From positions 930,001-994,000 of the forward strand of contig NZ_BSUL01000001.1 in NCBI RefSeq assembly GCF_030161575.1: 64,000 bases of DNA. The letters are read 5' to 3'. The notes beneath the pieces were generated by a model. It did no database searches. It worked only from the letters and a program-made list of their open reading frames with translations, and was not told the origin of the DNA. A program made the translations under genes and the position numbers. Every line of letters begins with the position of its first letter. Position 1 is the first letter of the stretch. This stretch comes from Arenivirga flava. GTDB lineage: Bacteria; Actinomycetota; Actinomycetes; Actinomycetales; Microbacteriaceae. Below, piece by piece: positions 36,728-45,662 of this stretch.

Positions 36728-37011
36728 GGTCTCTCTCCTTCGCTGCCGGGCGCGTTGGAGCGCACGGCGTCGTGAACGGAGCAGGAGCGGGCAGGAAGGG
36801 ACGCGGCACGAGGTCGCACCGGGTGTCTGCTCTGGCCAACAGTGAAAGCGCACCGTGCGAGACGGTAGACCACCACCGGTGACCAGCTTCGAGCCGGCCT
36901 GCTCCATGGAACGGTGTGAACTTGTCGGCGGCGGAGACCGCAGCCGTCGGCCAGCCTAGCAGTCGGCGGCTCCCGAGCCGCTGGGGGCCCCGGGCGGCGC
37001 GTCGAAGCGAC
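36728..37011. other. Gene-free stretch upstream of pnp
   Basis: About 280 bp between the divergent pnp and GntR-family genes (the gap is 341 bp in all). It must hold the pnp promoter and leader. I see no clear -35/-10 for pnp and no riboswitch-like structure. The last part of the gap holds the GntR-gene promoter listed separately. Confidence 0.5.
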
Positions 37012-37058
37012 TTGACACCTGTCGGTCGAGCCCGGATCGTAGAGGAAACACGATCCGG
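37012..37058 (+). promoter_or_regulatory. Promoter with an operator-like dyad for the GntR/FCD regulator gene
   Basis: TTGACA (37012-37017) is a consensus -35. Seventeen bases on, GATCGT (37035-37040) is a weak -10. A perfect dyad, CCGGATCGT (37032-37040) and ACGATCCGG (37050-37058) with 9 nt between, covers the -10 and start region. It ends 10 bp before the ATG. Position and symmetry suit autorepression by the FCD-type GntR protein. Confidence 0.55.
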
Positions 37059-37068
37059 ATGGTGAGCC

Positions 37069-37755
37069 ATGACCCCGACCGCCCTCCGCGCGCTGCCCAG
37101 CCGGGCCGCCCTCTCCGACAGCGTCTCGGCGGCGCTCCGCGCCCGCATCGTGGACGGCAGCTACGGCCCCGGCGAGCCGGTGCGCATCGACGTCGTCGCC
37201 CGCGAGCTCGAGGTGTCGCAGACCCCGGTGCGCGAGGCGCTGGCGCGATTGGAGGCCACCGGCCTCGTCGTGCGCGAAGCGCTGCGCGGCTACCGCGTCG
37301 CTCCGCTGCAGAGCGACGAGCAGATCGACGACCTGATCGAGACCCGTCTGGCGATCGAACCGCTCGCCGCCGCGCGCACCGCCGCCGTCGCCGACCCGGC
37401 GGTGCTCGATCGGCTCGCCGAGACCATCCGCCAGCTCGACGATGTGCCCACCGACCGGGGCCGCGAGGCCACGGCCGCCTACTGGCAGTGGGACGAGCGC
37501 TTCCACGAGCTGCTCGCGGAGGGCTCCGGCAACGACTACCTGCTCGCCGCCTATCGCGCGCTGGGCGGGCACGTGCAGCGCTTCCGGCTGATGGGCGACT
37601 CCGGCGTGACGGATGCGGCGGATGCGGCGCGCGAGCACGCGGCGATCCTCGAGGCGGTCGTCTCCGGTGACGCCGAGCGCGCCGGGGCGGCGATGCGCGC
37701 GCACATCGAGGCCGTGCGCGACCGCTCGCACCGTGAGCGCGACGCCCGCAGCTGA
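37069..37755 (+). CDS. GntR-family transcriptional regulator, FCD subfamily
   Basis: A 228 aa regulator. The N-terminal winged helix (~15-80) has LRARIVDGSYGPGEPVRIDVVARELEVSQTPVREALARLEATGL in pieces typical of GntR. Residues ~90-220 form the helical FCD ligand domain, with acidic and histidine residues (LIETRLAIEP; WDERFHELL; EHAAILEAV) placed as in metal-binding FCD proteins. The ligand is unknown; FCD regulators usually sense carboxylic acids. A dyad overlaps its own promoter. The next gene is on the same strand 63 nt on. Confidence 0.9.
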   Translation: MTPTALRALPSRAALSDSVSAALRARIVDGSYGPGEPVRIDVVARELEVSQTPVREALARLEATGLVVREALRGYRVAPLQSDEQIDDLIETRLAIEPLAAARTAAVADPAVLDRLAETIRQLDDVPTDRGREATAAYWQWDERFHELLAEGSGNDYLLAAYRALGGHVQRFRLMGDSGVTDAADAAREHAAILEAVVSGDAERAGAAMRAHIEAVRDRSHRERDARS

Positions 37756-37818
37756 GCCGCCTGGACGCGGGGCCGGTGGAGGCGGCCGCCCGCGGCGCGG
37801 CGCGGTAGCGTGCGCAGC

Positions 37819-38438
37819 GTGGACGGCATCCAGACCTTCGACGGGCGCATCGCGGGGCTCGGCACCGACTCGGGCACCCGCATCGTGCTCGGGCTGTGGC
37901 AGCGCAGCCCGCTCGGCCCATTCGCGGACGCGATGATCGAGCGGGCGGACGGCGAGCGCATCCTCGTCGCACCCGCACCCGAGATCGCCGAGCTCATCGC
38001 CGGGCTGTACGGCTTCGACCGCGTGCTCGTCGAGCCGCTGCGCGCGCGGGGCCGGGAGCGCACGCTGCAGGTGCGCTCCCCTCGCTGCGGCTGGACGTCG
38101 AGGTCGGGCGGGTGAGCCCGCTGGGCGTGCTGCTGCGCGGCGTGCCGCGGCCGGTGGCGCGGTCCTGGCGGTTCGCGGCGGCCGTGCATCCGCTCGCCCG
38201 TCTGCTCGTGCCCGGCGCGGGCACGGCGGGGTCGGCCGGAGGCGGTGCCCGCGAGTACTACGGGGTGTCGGATGCGCGCCGGATCGCGAGCGCCTCGGGC
38301 GCGTTCGAGGACCAGCCGCTCGGAGGGCTCGCGCGACTCGAACCGCCCGTGCGCTTCGGCTTCGCGCAGACCCCGGCCGCTCCGACGATGGTCGACGTGG
38401 TGACGACGGTGCGGCGCTCAGCCGACGTGCGGGACTGA
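37819..38438 (+). CDS. Conserved hypothetical protein (frameshift at 38078-38081)
   Basis: About 206 aa after correction; I do not recognise the family. Features: DGIQTFDGRIAGLGTDSGTRIVLGLW at the N-terminus, ILVAPAPEIAELIAGLYGF, and a C-terminal ~110 residues with AREYYGVSDARRI and PTMVDVVTTVRRS. No membrane segment or signal is evident. The break is at CCCC 38078-38081; one more C gives QVRSPSLRLDVEVGRVSP and joins both parts. TAGCGT lies 7 nt before the GTG at 37819, which suggests a leaderless message and decides the start; a GTG at 37810 is also in frame. Confidence 0.6.
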
Positions 38439-38563
38439 CCCAGGCGGCGCGGCGGCAGCGTGGAGGCGCCGTCGCGCTGCGATGCAGGCCGGACCCCGAC
38501 GCCGTTCTTACCGTGGAGGCATCGCCGCTCCCCGCGGCGATCCGCGACGAAAGGACACGGACG

Positions 38564-39115
38564 ATGACCTACGACATCACCGGCAAGGCGGTCGCCTTCC
38601 TCGCCACCGACGGCTTCGAGGACAGCGAGCTGCTCGCGCCCTGGCAGGCGGTGCTCGACGCCGGCGGCGCGCCGACGCTGGTCACGCCCGAGGCCAAGAC
38701 CATCGAGGGCGAGAACGGCCACGTGCAGGAGGCCGACCTCGCGGTGACCGAGGCGGACGCCTCGGGTTTCGACGCGCTGGTGCTGCCCGGCGGCGTCGGC
38801 AACGCCGACCTGCTGCGACTCGACGAGCACGCCGTGGCCTTCGCGAAGCGCTTCTTCGAGGCCGGCAAGCCGGTCGGGGTCATCTGCCACGGCGCGTGGA
38901 TCCTCACCGAGGCCGATCTGGTGCGCGGTCGCACGATGACGAGCTTCCCGTCGCTGCGCACCGACCTGCGCAACGCCGGCGCCGAGTGGGTCGACGAGGA
39001 GGTCGTCGTCGACCAGGGGCTCGTCTCCAGCCGCAACCCAGACGATCTGCCGGCCTTCAACGACAAGCTCATCGAGGAGATCGCCGAGGGCGTGCACGCG
39101 GGCCAGCACGCCTGA
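38564..39115 (+). CDS. DJ-1/PfpI family protein (type 1 glutamine amidotransferase-like)
   Basis: A 183 aa DJ-1/PfpI-superfamily protein. The nucleophile-elbow cysteine is Cys108 in VGVICHGAWIL, after the conserved VLPGGVGNADLLR loop (~73-85). Members act as deglycases, proteases or chaperones, and the exact activity is unsettled; some protect against carbonyl stress. Overall it resembles the YraA/YhbO/PfpI branch. The ATG at 38564 follows AAGGAC. A 14-bp terminator follows the gene. Confidence 0.88.
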   Translation: MTYDITGKAVAFLATDGFEDSELLAPWQAVLDAGGAPTLVTPEAKTIEGENGHVQEADLAVTEADASGFDALVLPGGVGNADLLRLDEHAVAFAKRFFEAGKPVGVICHGAWILTEADLVRGRTMTSFPSLRTDLRNAGAEWVDEEVVVDQGLVSSRNPDDLPAFNDKLIEEIAEGVHAGQHA

Positions 39116-39124
39116 GACGCCGAC

Positions 39125-39161
39125 GACGGAGGGCCCGGGGCGTCGCTCCGGGCCCTCCGTC
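39125..39161. terminator. Terminator between the DJ-1/PfpI gene and the FMN reductase gene
   Basis: A perfect 14-bp stem, GACGGAGGGCCCGG / CCGGGCCCTCCGTC, with a 9-nt loop, lies between convergent genes ending at 39115 and 39168, so it can serve both. Confidence 0.75.
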
Positions 39162-39167
39162 ACGCCG

Positions 39168-39803
39168 TCAGCCGTGCGAGGTGCCGCCGGCCAGCCCGCC
39201 CGGGCCGAGCAGCTCGCCGGCGTCGAGCGCGAACGGGTCCCAGGCCGGGCGGGTGCCGGCGTTGCGCTCCACGATGGCGGCGAACTCGGCGCCCGCGCGG
39301 TCGAGGCGATGCTGCAGACCGGTCGCGCCGCCCGCGGCCCAGTCCTCGCTCGCCGCGTACACGCCCGTCGGCGCCGTCTCGGCCTTCAGGTACGAGAACA
39401 GCGGCCGCAGCGCGTGCTCGAGCACGAGCGAGTGCCGTGCCGAGCCGCCGGTCGCGCCCATGAGCACCGGCAGTCGGGCGAAGCGCTCCGGCTCGATCAC
39501 GTCCACGAAGCTCTTGAAGAGGCCGCTGAAGCTGGCGCTGAACGTCGGCGTCACGGCGATGAGGCCGTCGGCCCCGGTGACGTCGGCGATCGCGCGGTCG
39601 AGCGCGGGCGCCGGGAAGCCGGTGAGCAGGTTGTCCGTGATCTCCCGCGCGAGGTCGCGCAGCTCGATCGCGGTGACCTCGACCTCATGGCCGCGGTCGC
39701 GCAGCGCGCTCGCGGCGGCCTCGCCGAGCCGGTCGGCGAGCAACCGGCTGGAGCTGGGCTGGCTCAGGCCGCCGGAGAGGACGGTGAGGCGGATGGCGGC
39801 CAT
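39168..39803 (-). CDS. FMN reductase, CE1759-like, partner of the neighbouring LLM monooxygenase
   Basis: A 211 aa NADPH-dependent FMN reductase-like flavoprotein of the flavodoxin fold. The phosphate-binding loop is VLSGGLSQPSSSRLLAD near the N-terminus; VTPTFSASFSGLFKSFVDVI (~85) and LMGATGGSARHSL (~120) are also typical. A recognised family (LLM-partnered FMN reductase, CE1759 type) occurs next to CE1758-type LLM enzymes, as here. It should supply reduced FMN to the neighbour. Its ATG overlaps the stop of the LLM gene (TGATG), so the two are made together. Confidence 0.9.
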   Translation of the reverse strand: MAAIRLTVLSGGLSQPSSSRLLADRLGEAAASALRDRGHEVEVTAIELRDLAREITDNLLTGFPAPALDRAIADVTGADGLIAVTPTFSASFSGLFKSFVDVIEPERFARLPVLMGATGGSARHSLVLEHALRPLFSYLKAETAPTGVYAASEDWAAGGATGLQHRLDRAGAEFAAIVERNAGTRPAWDPFALDAGELLGPGGLAGGTSHG

Positions 39804-40990
39804 CAGCGCGCCTGCCGGCTGAAGCTCGCGCCTTGCGGCGCCTTCGGCTGCGCGGCGGCGTGACGCTCCGCATCCGCTTCGGCGATGCCGCGGGCGCGCT
39901 CGCGCGCCTCGGTGCGCCGCCCCGCGGTGGCCACCAGGGCCTCGTGCGTCGGCGCGTCGGGCACGTGCGCCGGGCGGTTCTTCGCGAACTCGGCGCGCAG
40001 CACCGGCACGACCTCCTCGCCAAGCAGGTCGAGCTGCTCGAGCACGGTCTTCAGGGGCAGGCCGGCGTGATCCATGAGGAACAGCTGGCGCTGGTAGTCG
40101 CCCACGTAGTCGCGGAAGCCGAGGGTCTTGTCGATGACCTCCTGCGGGCTGCCGACGGTGAGCGGGGTCTGGCTCGTGAAGTCCTCGAGGCTGGGGCCGT
40201 GACCGTAGACCGGGGCGTTGTCGAAGTAGGGGCGGAAGGCCCGCACCGCGTCCTGCGAGTTCTTGGCCATGAACACCTGGCCGCCGAGGCCGACGATCGC
40301 CTGGTCGGCGGCGCCGTGGCCGTAGTGCTCGAAGCGCTGGCGGTAGAGTCGCACCATCTGCGCGGTGTGGCTGGCGGGCCAGAAGATGTGGTTGGCGAAG
40401 AAGCCGTCGCCGTAGAACGCGGCCTGCTCGGCGATCTGCGGGCTGCGGATGCTGCCGTGCCAGACGAAGGGCGAGGCGCCGTCGAGCGGGCGCGGCGTGG
40501 ACTGGAAGCCCTGCAGCGGCGTGCGGAAGCGGCCCTCCCAGTCGACGAACTCCTCGTCCCAGAGCCGGCGCAGCAGGGCGTAGTTCTCGAGCGCGAGCGG
40601 GATGCCCTCGCGGATGTCCTTGCCGAACCAGGGGTACACCGGACCGGTGTTGCCGCGGCCGAGGGTGAGGTCGACGCGGCCGTCGGCCACGTGCTGCAGC
40701 ATCGCGTAGTCCTCGGCGATCTTCACCGGATCGTTGGTGGTGATGAGCGTCGTGGCGGTGCTGAGCTGCAGCCGCTGCGTCTTGGCGGCGATCCAGCCGA
40801 GCATCGTCGTCGGCGAGGAGGGCACGAAGGGCGGGTTGTGGTGCTCGCCGAGCGCGAAGACGTCGAGCCCGACCTCCTCGGCCTTCTGCGCGATCGCGAG
40901 GATGGCCTTGATGCGCTCGCCCTCGGTGGGAGCGGTGCCGGTGGTGGGGTCGACGGTGACGTCGCCGACGGAGAAGATGCCGAACTGCAT
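39803..40990 (-). CDS. LLM monooxygenase, CE1758-like, FMN-dependent
   Basis: A 395 aa luciferase-like monooxygenase. Marks: MQFGIFSVGDVTVDPTTG at the start, LDVFALGEHHNPPFVPSSP near 45, LTLGRGNTGPVYPWFG near 110 and GGQVFMAKNSQDAVRA near 250. This is the CE1758-type group whose members are paired with an FMN reductase, which follows directly. The final ~35 residues are charged and low in complexity. The ATG at 40988-40990 was chosen for the conserved start. A dyad 21 bp upstream may be an operator. Confidence 0.9.
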   Translation of the reverse strand: MQFGIFSVGDVTVDPTTGTAPTEGERIKAILAIAQKAEEVGLDVFALGEHHNPPFVPSSPTTMLGWIAAKTQRLQLSTATTLITTNDPVKIAEDYAMLQHVADGRVDLTLGRGNTGPVYPWFGKDIREGIPLALENYALLRRLWDEEFVDWEGRFRTPLQGFQSTPRPLDGASPFVWHGSIRSPQIAEQAAFYGDGFFANHIFWPASHTAQMVRLYRQRFEHYGHGAADQAIVGLGGQVFMAKNSQDAVRAFRPYFDNAPVYGHGPSLEDFTSQTPLTVGSPQEVIDKTLGFRDYVGDYQRQLFLMDHAGLPLKTVLEQLDLLGEEVVPVLRAEFAKNRPAHVPDAPTHEALVATAGRRTEARERARGIAEADAERHAAAQPKAPQGASFSRQAR

Positions 40991-41010
40991 GGGGTCCTCG
41001 CTCACTCGCC

Positions 41011-41032
41011 TGTTCATGCGTTTGCATGTACA
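41011..41032 (-). promoter_or_regulatory. Operator-like dyad upstream of the LLM/FMN-reductase pair
   Basis: Arms 41011-41019 (TGTTCATGC) and 41024-41032 (GCATGTACA) match at eight of nine positions around a 4-nt centre. It lies 21 bp before the LLM start, where a repressor could block transcription. Which regulator binds is unknown; none is encoded next to it. Confidence 0.4.
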
Positions 41033-41070
41033 GAGTAGGGCAACGGGAGCCCCTGGCCGAGTATTCCCGA

Positions 41071-41655
41071 TCAGGCGGCGACCGGCGCGCTCAGGTTGTA
41101 GTGGCGCAGCCGGGCACCCGACGTGTCGACCTCGACAACCGTCAGGCTCGCCGCCGCGACCGGCGAGAGGTTCGCCGTGCGCAGCCCCACGAGGTGGTCG
41201 AGCGCCGCTCGGATCACGCCGCCGTGGGTCACCACGAGCACCGGACCGGGCAGCGCCGCGGCGTCGTCGAGCGCCGCGGCGACGCGCCCCGCGACCCGTT
41301 CTGGGCGCTCGCCGCCGGGCGGTACCAGCGTGCCGGCGCGCCACGCCGGGTAGTCGGCTCCGATCTCATCGGGCAGCCGCCCCTCCCACTCGCCCAGGCC
41401 GGCTTCGAGGAGGCGCTCGTCGGGGTCGGCGCGCAGGCCCCGCAGCGTGCCGGATCGGAGGAGGTCCGCGGTCTCGAGGGCCCGCGCGGCGGGCGAGACG
41501 AGCAGCGACGACGGCGACCAGCCCTCCACGAGCGTGCGCAGTCGCAGCGTCTCCTCCCGTCCCCGCTCGTCGAGGGCGATGTCCGTGCGGCCCTGCAGGC
41601 GGCGCTCGGCGGTCCAGGCGGTGCTGCCGTGCCGGACCAGGAGCAGGGCGGTCAT
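41071..41655 (-). CDS. Histidine phosphatase family protein
   Basis: A 194 aa phosphatase/phosphomutase-superfamily protein. The catalytic His is in LLVRHGSTAWTAERRLQG near residue 8; the second His is in VVTHGGVIRAALDHL near 150, with the family Glu in LLEAGLGEWEG near 85. Members hydrolyse phosphate esters such as alpha-ribazole phosphate, sugar phosphates or acid phosphates. It is translationally coupled to the ABC ATPase (ATGA) as the last gene of the rpiR-SBP-permease-ATPase operon, so its substrate may be what the transporter brings in. Confidence 0.88.
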   Translation of the reverse strand: MTALLLVRHGSTAWTAERRLQGRTDIALDERGREETLRLRTLVEGWSPSSLLVSPAARALETADLLRSGTLRGLRADPDERLLEAGLGEWEGRLPDEIGADYPAWRAGTLVPPGGERPERVAGRVAAALDDAAALPGPVLVVTHGGVIRAALDHLVGLRTANLSPVAAASLTVVEVDTSGARLRHYNLSAPVAA

Positions 41656-42731
41656 GCCGACTCCCCCATCCGCTCGCCGTGGTCGTCGAAGAGCGCGTCG
41701 GGGCGTTCCGGCAGCTGCAGCACCGCATCGGTGCCGACCGGCCGGCGCGCATCGCCGACCACTGCGAACCGGCGGTCGCCGAGGCGCACCGTCGTGACCC
41801 AGCGTCCGGCGGCGGGGGTGCACTCCAGCACCTGGACGGTGATGCCCCGCCCGGTGGGGCTCAGCGTCGGCCGGTCGGGACGGTACATGGCCGATGCGCG
41901 GGCGCCGTCGGCGAGCTGCGGCACGGCGGCGAGCCGGACGCCCTCGCGTTCGAGGCACCCGCCGAGCACGCGGCCCTCGACGAGCACGGCAGCCGGGCTG
42001 CCGAGGAATTCGGCGACGAAGGCCGTCGCCGGGCGTTCGAGCAGATCGTCCGGCGTGCCGAACTGCTCGAGCCGGCCGTCCTTGAGCACGGCGATGTGCG
42101 TGGCCATCGCGAGCGCCTCGGTCTGATCGTGCGTGACGTAGACGCTCGTCGCTCCGCTCGCCCGGTGCACGGCGACCAGCTCGGCACGGGTGTCCACGCG
42201 CAGGCGCGCGTCGAGGTTCGACAGCGGCTCGTCGAAGAGCAGCACGCCCGGCCGCGGCGCGATGGTGCGGGCGATGGCGACGCGCTGCTGCTGCCCGCCG
42301 CTGAGCTCGCCCGGGTACCGGTCGGCGAGATGGTCGACGCCGAGCATGCCGAGCACCTCGTCGGCGCGGACGCGACGGTCACCGGCGCCCCACTTCGCCA
42401 CGGTGAGCGGCCACTCGACGTTGCCGCGCACGGTCATGTGCGGCCAGAGCGCGTAGCTCTGGAACACCATGCCGATGCCGCGGCGCTCGGCCGGCACGAG
42501 GGCGCCCGTGGCGCCGTCGGCGATCACGCGGTCGCCGAAGCGGATGCGGCCGCCGGTCGGATCCTCGAGCCCCGCGATCATGCGCAACGTGGTCGTCTTG
42601 CCGCAGCCGGACGGGCCGAGCAGCACCAGGAAGGCGCCGGCGGGCAGGTCGATGCTGAGATCGTCGACGGCGGCGGGTCCGCTGCCGAAGCGCTTGGCGA
42701 GCCCGTGGAGGGCGATGGGGGCTGCGGTCAT
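41652..42731 (-). CDS. ABC transporter ATP-binding protein (FbpC/AfuC-like)
   Basis: A 359 aa importer ATPase. Walker A is GPSGCGKTTT near residue 38, the Q-loop FQSYALWPHMTV, the signature LSGGQQQRVAIART near 140 and Walker B LLFDEPLSNLDARLRV. The last ~110 residues form a TOBE-like regulatory part. It is of the iron/sugar-phosphate/phosphonate AfuC-FbpC class. Its start overlaps the permease stop (ATGA), and its stop overlaps the phosphatase start (ATGA). Confidence 0.92.
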   Translation of the reverse strand: MTAAPIALHGLAKRFGSGPAAVDDLSIDLPAGAFLVLLGPSGCGKTTTLRMIAGLEDPTGGRIRFGDRVIADGATGALVPAERRGIGMVFQSYALWPHMTVRGNVEWPLTVAKWGAGDRRVRADEVLGMLGVDHLADRYPGELSGGQQQRVAIARTIAPRPGVLLFDEPLSNLDARLRVDTRAELVAVHRASGATSVYVTHDQTEALAMATHIAVLKDGRLEQFGTPDDLLERPATAFVAEFLGSPAAVLVEGRVLGGCLEREGVRLAAVPQLADGARASAMYRPDRPTLSPTGRGITVQVLECTPAAGRWVTTVRLGDRRFAVVGDARRPVGTDAVLQLPERPDALFDDHGERMGESA

Positions 42732-44461
42732 GATTCCGTCCAGGGTCGGCGCGCGCCCTGCAGGCGTCGCGCGAGCAGCGTCGCCGCGACCGACACGGCC
42801 GCGATGACGAGGGTGATGGCGTTGGCGTGCTGGGTGAAACCCTCGCTCGTGTACCGGAAGGTCTGCACCGCGAGCAGCGGCGTCGCCGGGGTGACCAGGA
42901 GCACGACGAGCGACAGGTCGCGCACCATGGTGACGAAGACGAGCATCGCGCCGCCGGTGACCCCGCGGGCCGACAGCGGCAGCAGGATGCGGCCGATCCG
43001 GCGGCCCGTGCCCGCCCCGGCGACAAGCGCTGCCTCCTCCAGCTCGTTCGAGACCTGGCCGAGGGCGCTGCGCGAGGTCTGGAAGGCGAACGGCAGGCTG
43101 GCCGCGGTGCCGGCGACGACGAGGATGGCGAACGTGCCGTAGAGCGACGGGAGCGGCCCGATCGGCGCGCCGAACTGAGCGATGAACGCCGCGCCCAGCG
43201 CGATGCCGGGGATGAGGAACGGCACGTAGGCGAGGAAGCCGATGCCCGCGCCCACGACGTTCGAGCGCACCCGGCGGACGACGTACGCGGCGACGAGTCC
43301 GAGCGCGCCGGCGCAGAGCGCGACGGATGCGCCGAGCGCGATGGTGCCCATGCCGGCCTGCAGGAGCACCGGGTCGCTCAGCACCCCGCGGAAGCCCTGC
43401 GCGATCGATGGATCGGAGGCGCCGATCCAGAAGTGCAGCGTGAATCCGCCGTCCAGATCGTTGGTGCGCCGCAGCAGCGTGCTGACCGCCAGGACGAGGC
43501 CGGGGATGATGGTGGTGGCCGTGACGAGCGCCAGGCTCGCCGCCAGCAGCGGCCAGCGCCATGGCCCGGTGCGCACGGTGCGGGCGCGGCTCGCCTTGCC
43601 GGTGATGACCGCGAAGGAGCGCCCGCGGGTGGCCCGGTTGCCGAGGTACAGCACGACGGCGGCGACGAGCACGAGCAGGATCGCGAGCACGTAGCCGCGC
43701 TCCGTGTCGCCCGTCGAGATCGCCCCGTAGAGCCGGGTGCTGAGGGTCTGGAAGCGCACGGGCAGACCGAGCAGCGCCGGCACCGCGAAGTTGCTGATGC
43801 CCTCGGCGAAGGCGAGCAGGAAGCCGGACAGCAGCGCGGGGGCGACCGCCGGGAGCGCGATGCGTGCGGCGACCCGCGCCCGCGAGGCGCCGGTGAGCTC
43901 GGCGGCCGCGATGAGGTCGCCGCCGATGCCCGCGAGCGCCGCCGCGACGACCACGAAGCTCAGCGAGTAGTAGTGCGCCACGAGCGTGAGGGTGACCGGC
44001 AGCGCACCCCAGGAGAGGGCGTCCGGCACCGCGACGCCCAGGGAGGCGAGCAGGCCCGGGTTGCCACCGAGGCGGTCGTTGCGGAACACGCTCTCCCAGG
44101 CCAGCGCGATCGCGAAGCTCGGCAGAGCGAAGGGGATCGTCGCGAGGACGCCGATGATCCTCCGCCCCGGAACGTCGCTCATCACGACCACCCAGGCGAG
44201 GAAGCCGCCGAGCAGGGTCGAGATCAGCCCGGTGCCGATCGCGACGAGTAGCGAATTGCCGAGCGGCTGCCAGAACAGGTTCTGGCTGAGCGAGCTCGCC
44301 AGCACGTCGGCCCAGGAGCCGCCACCGTCCTCGCGGACGGTGGCGGCGACCAGGCCGGCGAGCGGAGCGGCGACCAGCACCACGAGCACCGCCGCGACGA
44401 GCAGGGCGATCCACGTGATCGGCCTCGCGAAGATCGTGGAGAGGCGCCGCACGGCGATCAC
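42728..44461 (-). CDS. ABC transporter permease, fused double (FbpB/AfuB-like)
   Basis: A 577 aa membrane protein with about 12 segments in two similar halves, each with an EAA-like loop (EAA...G): DLIAAAELTGASRARVAARI near 200 and [21 protein letters not shown] near 490. A single chain therefore provides both permease halves, as in FbpB, AfuB and the phosphonate PhnV-type proteins. The GTG at 44459-44461 overlaps the stop of the binding-protein gene. It is the second structural gene of the operon. Confidence 0.92.
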   Translation of the reverse strand: MIAVRRLSTIFARPITWIALLVAAVLVVLVAAPLAGLVAATVREDGGGSWADVLASSLSQNLFWQPLGNSLLVAIGTGLISTLLGGFLAWVVVMSDVPGRRIIGVLATIPFALPSFAIALAWESVFRNDRLGGNPGLLASLGVAVPDALSWGALPVTLTLVAHYYSLSFVVVAAALAGIGGDLIAAAELTGASRARVAARIALPAVAPALLSGFLLAFAEGISNFAVPALLGLPVRFQTLSTRLYGAISTGDTERGYVLAILLVLVAAVVLYLGNRATRGRSFAVITGKASRARTVRTGPWRWPLLAASLALVTATTIIPGLVLAVSTLLRRTNDLDGGFTLHFWIGASDPSIAQGFRGVLSDPVLLQAGMGTIALGASVALCAGALGLVAAYVVRRVRSNVVGAGIGFLAYVPFLIPGIALGAAFIAQFGAPIGPLPSLYGTFAILVVAGTAASLPFAFQTSRSALGQVSNELEEAALVAGAGTGRRIGRILLPLSARGVTGGAMLVFVTMVRDLSLVVLLVTPATPLLAVQTFRYTSEGFTQHANAITLVIAAVSVAATLLARRLQGARRPWTES

Positions 44462-45606
44462 TGGATCGTCAGCAGGAAGTCGGCGACGTCGCCGCGCGCC
44501 TCGGCGGTGCGCTGCGGGTCGATGATCCACGCGCCGAGCTCGTCGAGGGAGACCGCGTCGGCGGGCGCTGCGATGTCGTCACGGGTCGGGTAGTCGCCCG
44601 CGACGTAGAACGGCTCGAACGCCGACCCTCCGGTCTCCGAGTCGTCGCCCATCATGAAGTCGATGAGCAGACGCGCGGCGGCGGGGTTCGCGGGCTCCGC
44701 CGTGAGGCCGAGCATGGCCGGGAACACGATGCCGGGGCTCGGCACGACGTCCGCGGCCACCTGCAGCGCCCATCCCTCGTCCTCGTTGTCGCGGCGGTCC
44801 GAGTAGGAGGTGAAGCCGACGGGCGGGTCCTCCTGGCCGGTGGCGCCCACGGCGGCATTGACGTTGTCGGTGTCGTCGGTGAGGATCGCGTCGTTCGCGT
44901 ACAGGTCCTTCAGGAACTGCAGGCCCGCGTCCGGCACGCCGTCCTCGAGCTCGATGGCCTCGCCGAAGTGCGCCTCGTACGCCTCGGCCATCGCGTCGGC
45001 CTGCAGGGACAGCTCGGTGGCCAGGTCGAGGTAGTCGCCGCGCACGTTCGGGTCGACGAGCACGACCTCGCCGGCCCAGGCGGGCTCGGTGAGCTCCCAG
45101 AGGTTCTCGACCGGCGCGCCGTCGGGGTGGGCCTGCTCGTTGTACATGAGCACCTTCGTGGAGAGCCGGTTGGAGACCAGCGGCGTCCGGTACTCCTCGG
45201 CCAGCGAGCCGGTGACGCGCTCGGGCACGTACGGCAGCAGCACGCCCTCGTCGACGAGCTCGGTGATCACGACGGGCGCGTCGGAGACGTAGGCGACGTC
45301 GGCGGTGGCACTGCCGGCGGCGTGCTCGCTGGCGAGACGCTGGATCTGCTCGGTCGACGAGATGTCGGTCGCGACGACGTCGATGCCGGGGTACTCGGCC
45401 TCGAACGCCTCCTCCACCGTGGCGATACGGCTCGTGAAGGCGTAGACCGAGACCTCGCCCTCCTCGATGGCGAGCTCGATGAGCTCCTCGTGGCTCAGCG
45501 AGGCGAAGTCGATCGCCTCCTCGGACTCGGCCGGTGCTGCGCACGAGGCGAGCACGAGGGCCAGGGGCGCCGCGGCGACGGCGGCCCAGCGGATGCGGTG
45601 CTGCAT
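44458..45606 (-). CDS. ABC transporter substrate-binding lipoprotein (FbpA/AfuA-like)
   Basis: A 382 aa extracellular binding protein. The signal and lipobox end in LALVLASC, with the modified Cys near 22. The mature part belongs to the Fe(3+)/sugar phosphate/phosphonate group of binding proteins: VSVYAFTSRIATVEEAFEAEYPGID near 55 and VAYVSDAPVVITELVDEGVLLPY near 115. The long insertions rich in Asp/Glu could favour a positively charged partner surface or simply follow the acidic proteome. In Actinobacillus, AfuA was shown to bind sugar phosphates rather than iron. The gene starts 57 nt after the end of the rpiR gene. Confidence 0.88.
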   Translation of the reverse strand: MQHRIRWAAVAAAPLALVLASCAAPAESEEAIDFASLSHEELIELAIEEGEVSVYAFTSRIATVEEAFEAEYPGIDVVATDISSTEQIQRLASEHAAGSATADVAYVSDAPVVITELVDEGVLLPYVPERVTGSLAEEYRTPLVSNRLSTKVLMYNEQAHPDGAPVENLWELTEPAWAGEVVLVDPNVRGDYLDLATELSLQADAMAEAYEAHFGEAIELEDGVPDAGLQFLKDLYANDAILTDDTDNVNAAVGATGQEDPPVGFTSYSDRRDNEDEGWALQVAADVVPSPGIVFPAMLGLTAEPANPAAARLLIDFMMGDDSETGGSAFEPFYVAGDYPTRDDIAAPADAVSLDELGAWIIDPQRTAEARGDVADFLLTIQ

Positions 45607-45662
45607 GGTGTCCTGCTCTCTCTTCGAGTGATGTCGGGTACTGCAGGGTCGGATGGATGCGG

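Noticed and set aside
36728..37011. A riboswitch or S15-type RNA element upstream of pnp
   Set aside because: No recognisable conserved structure or sequence was seen by eye.
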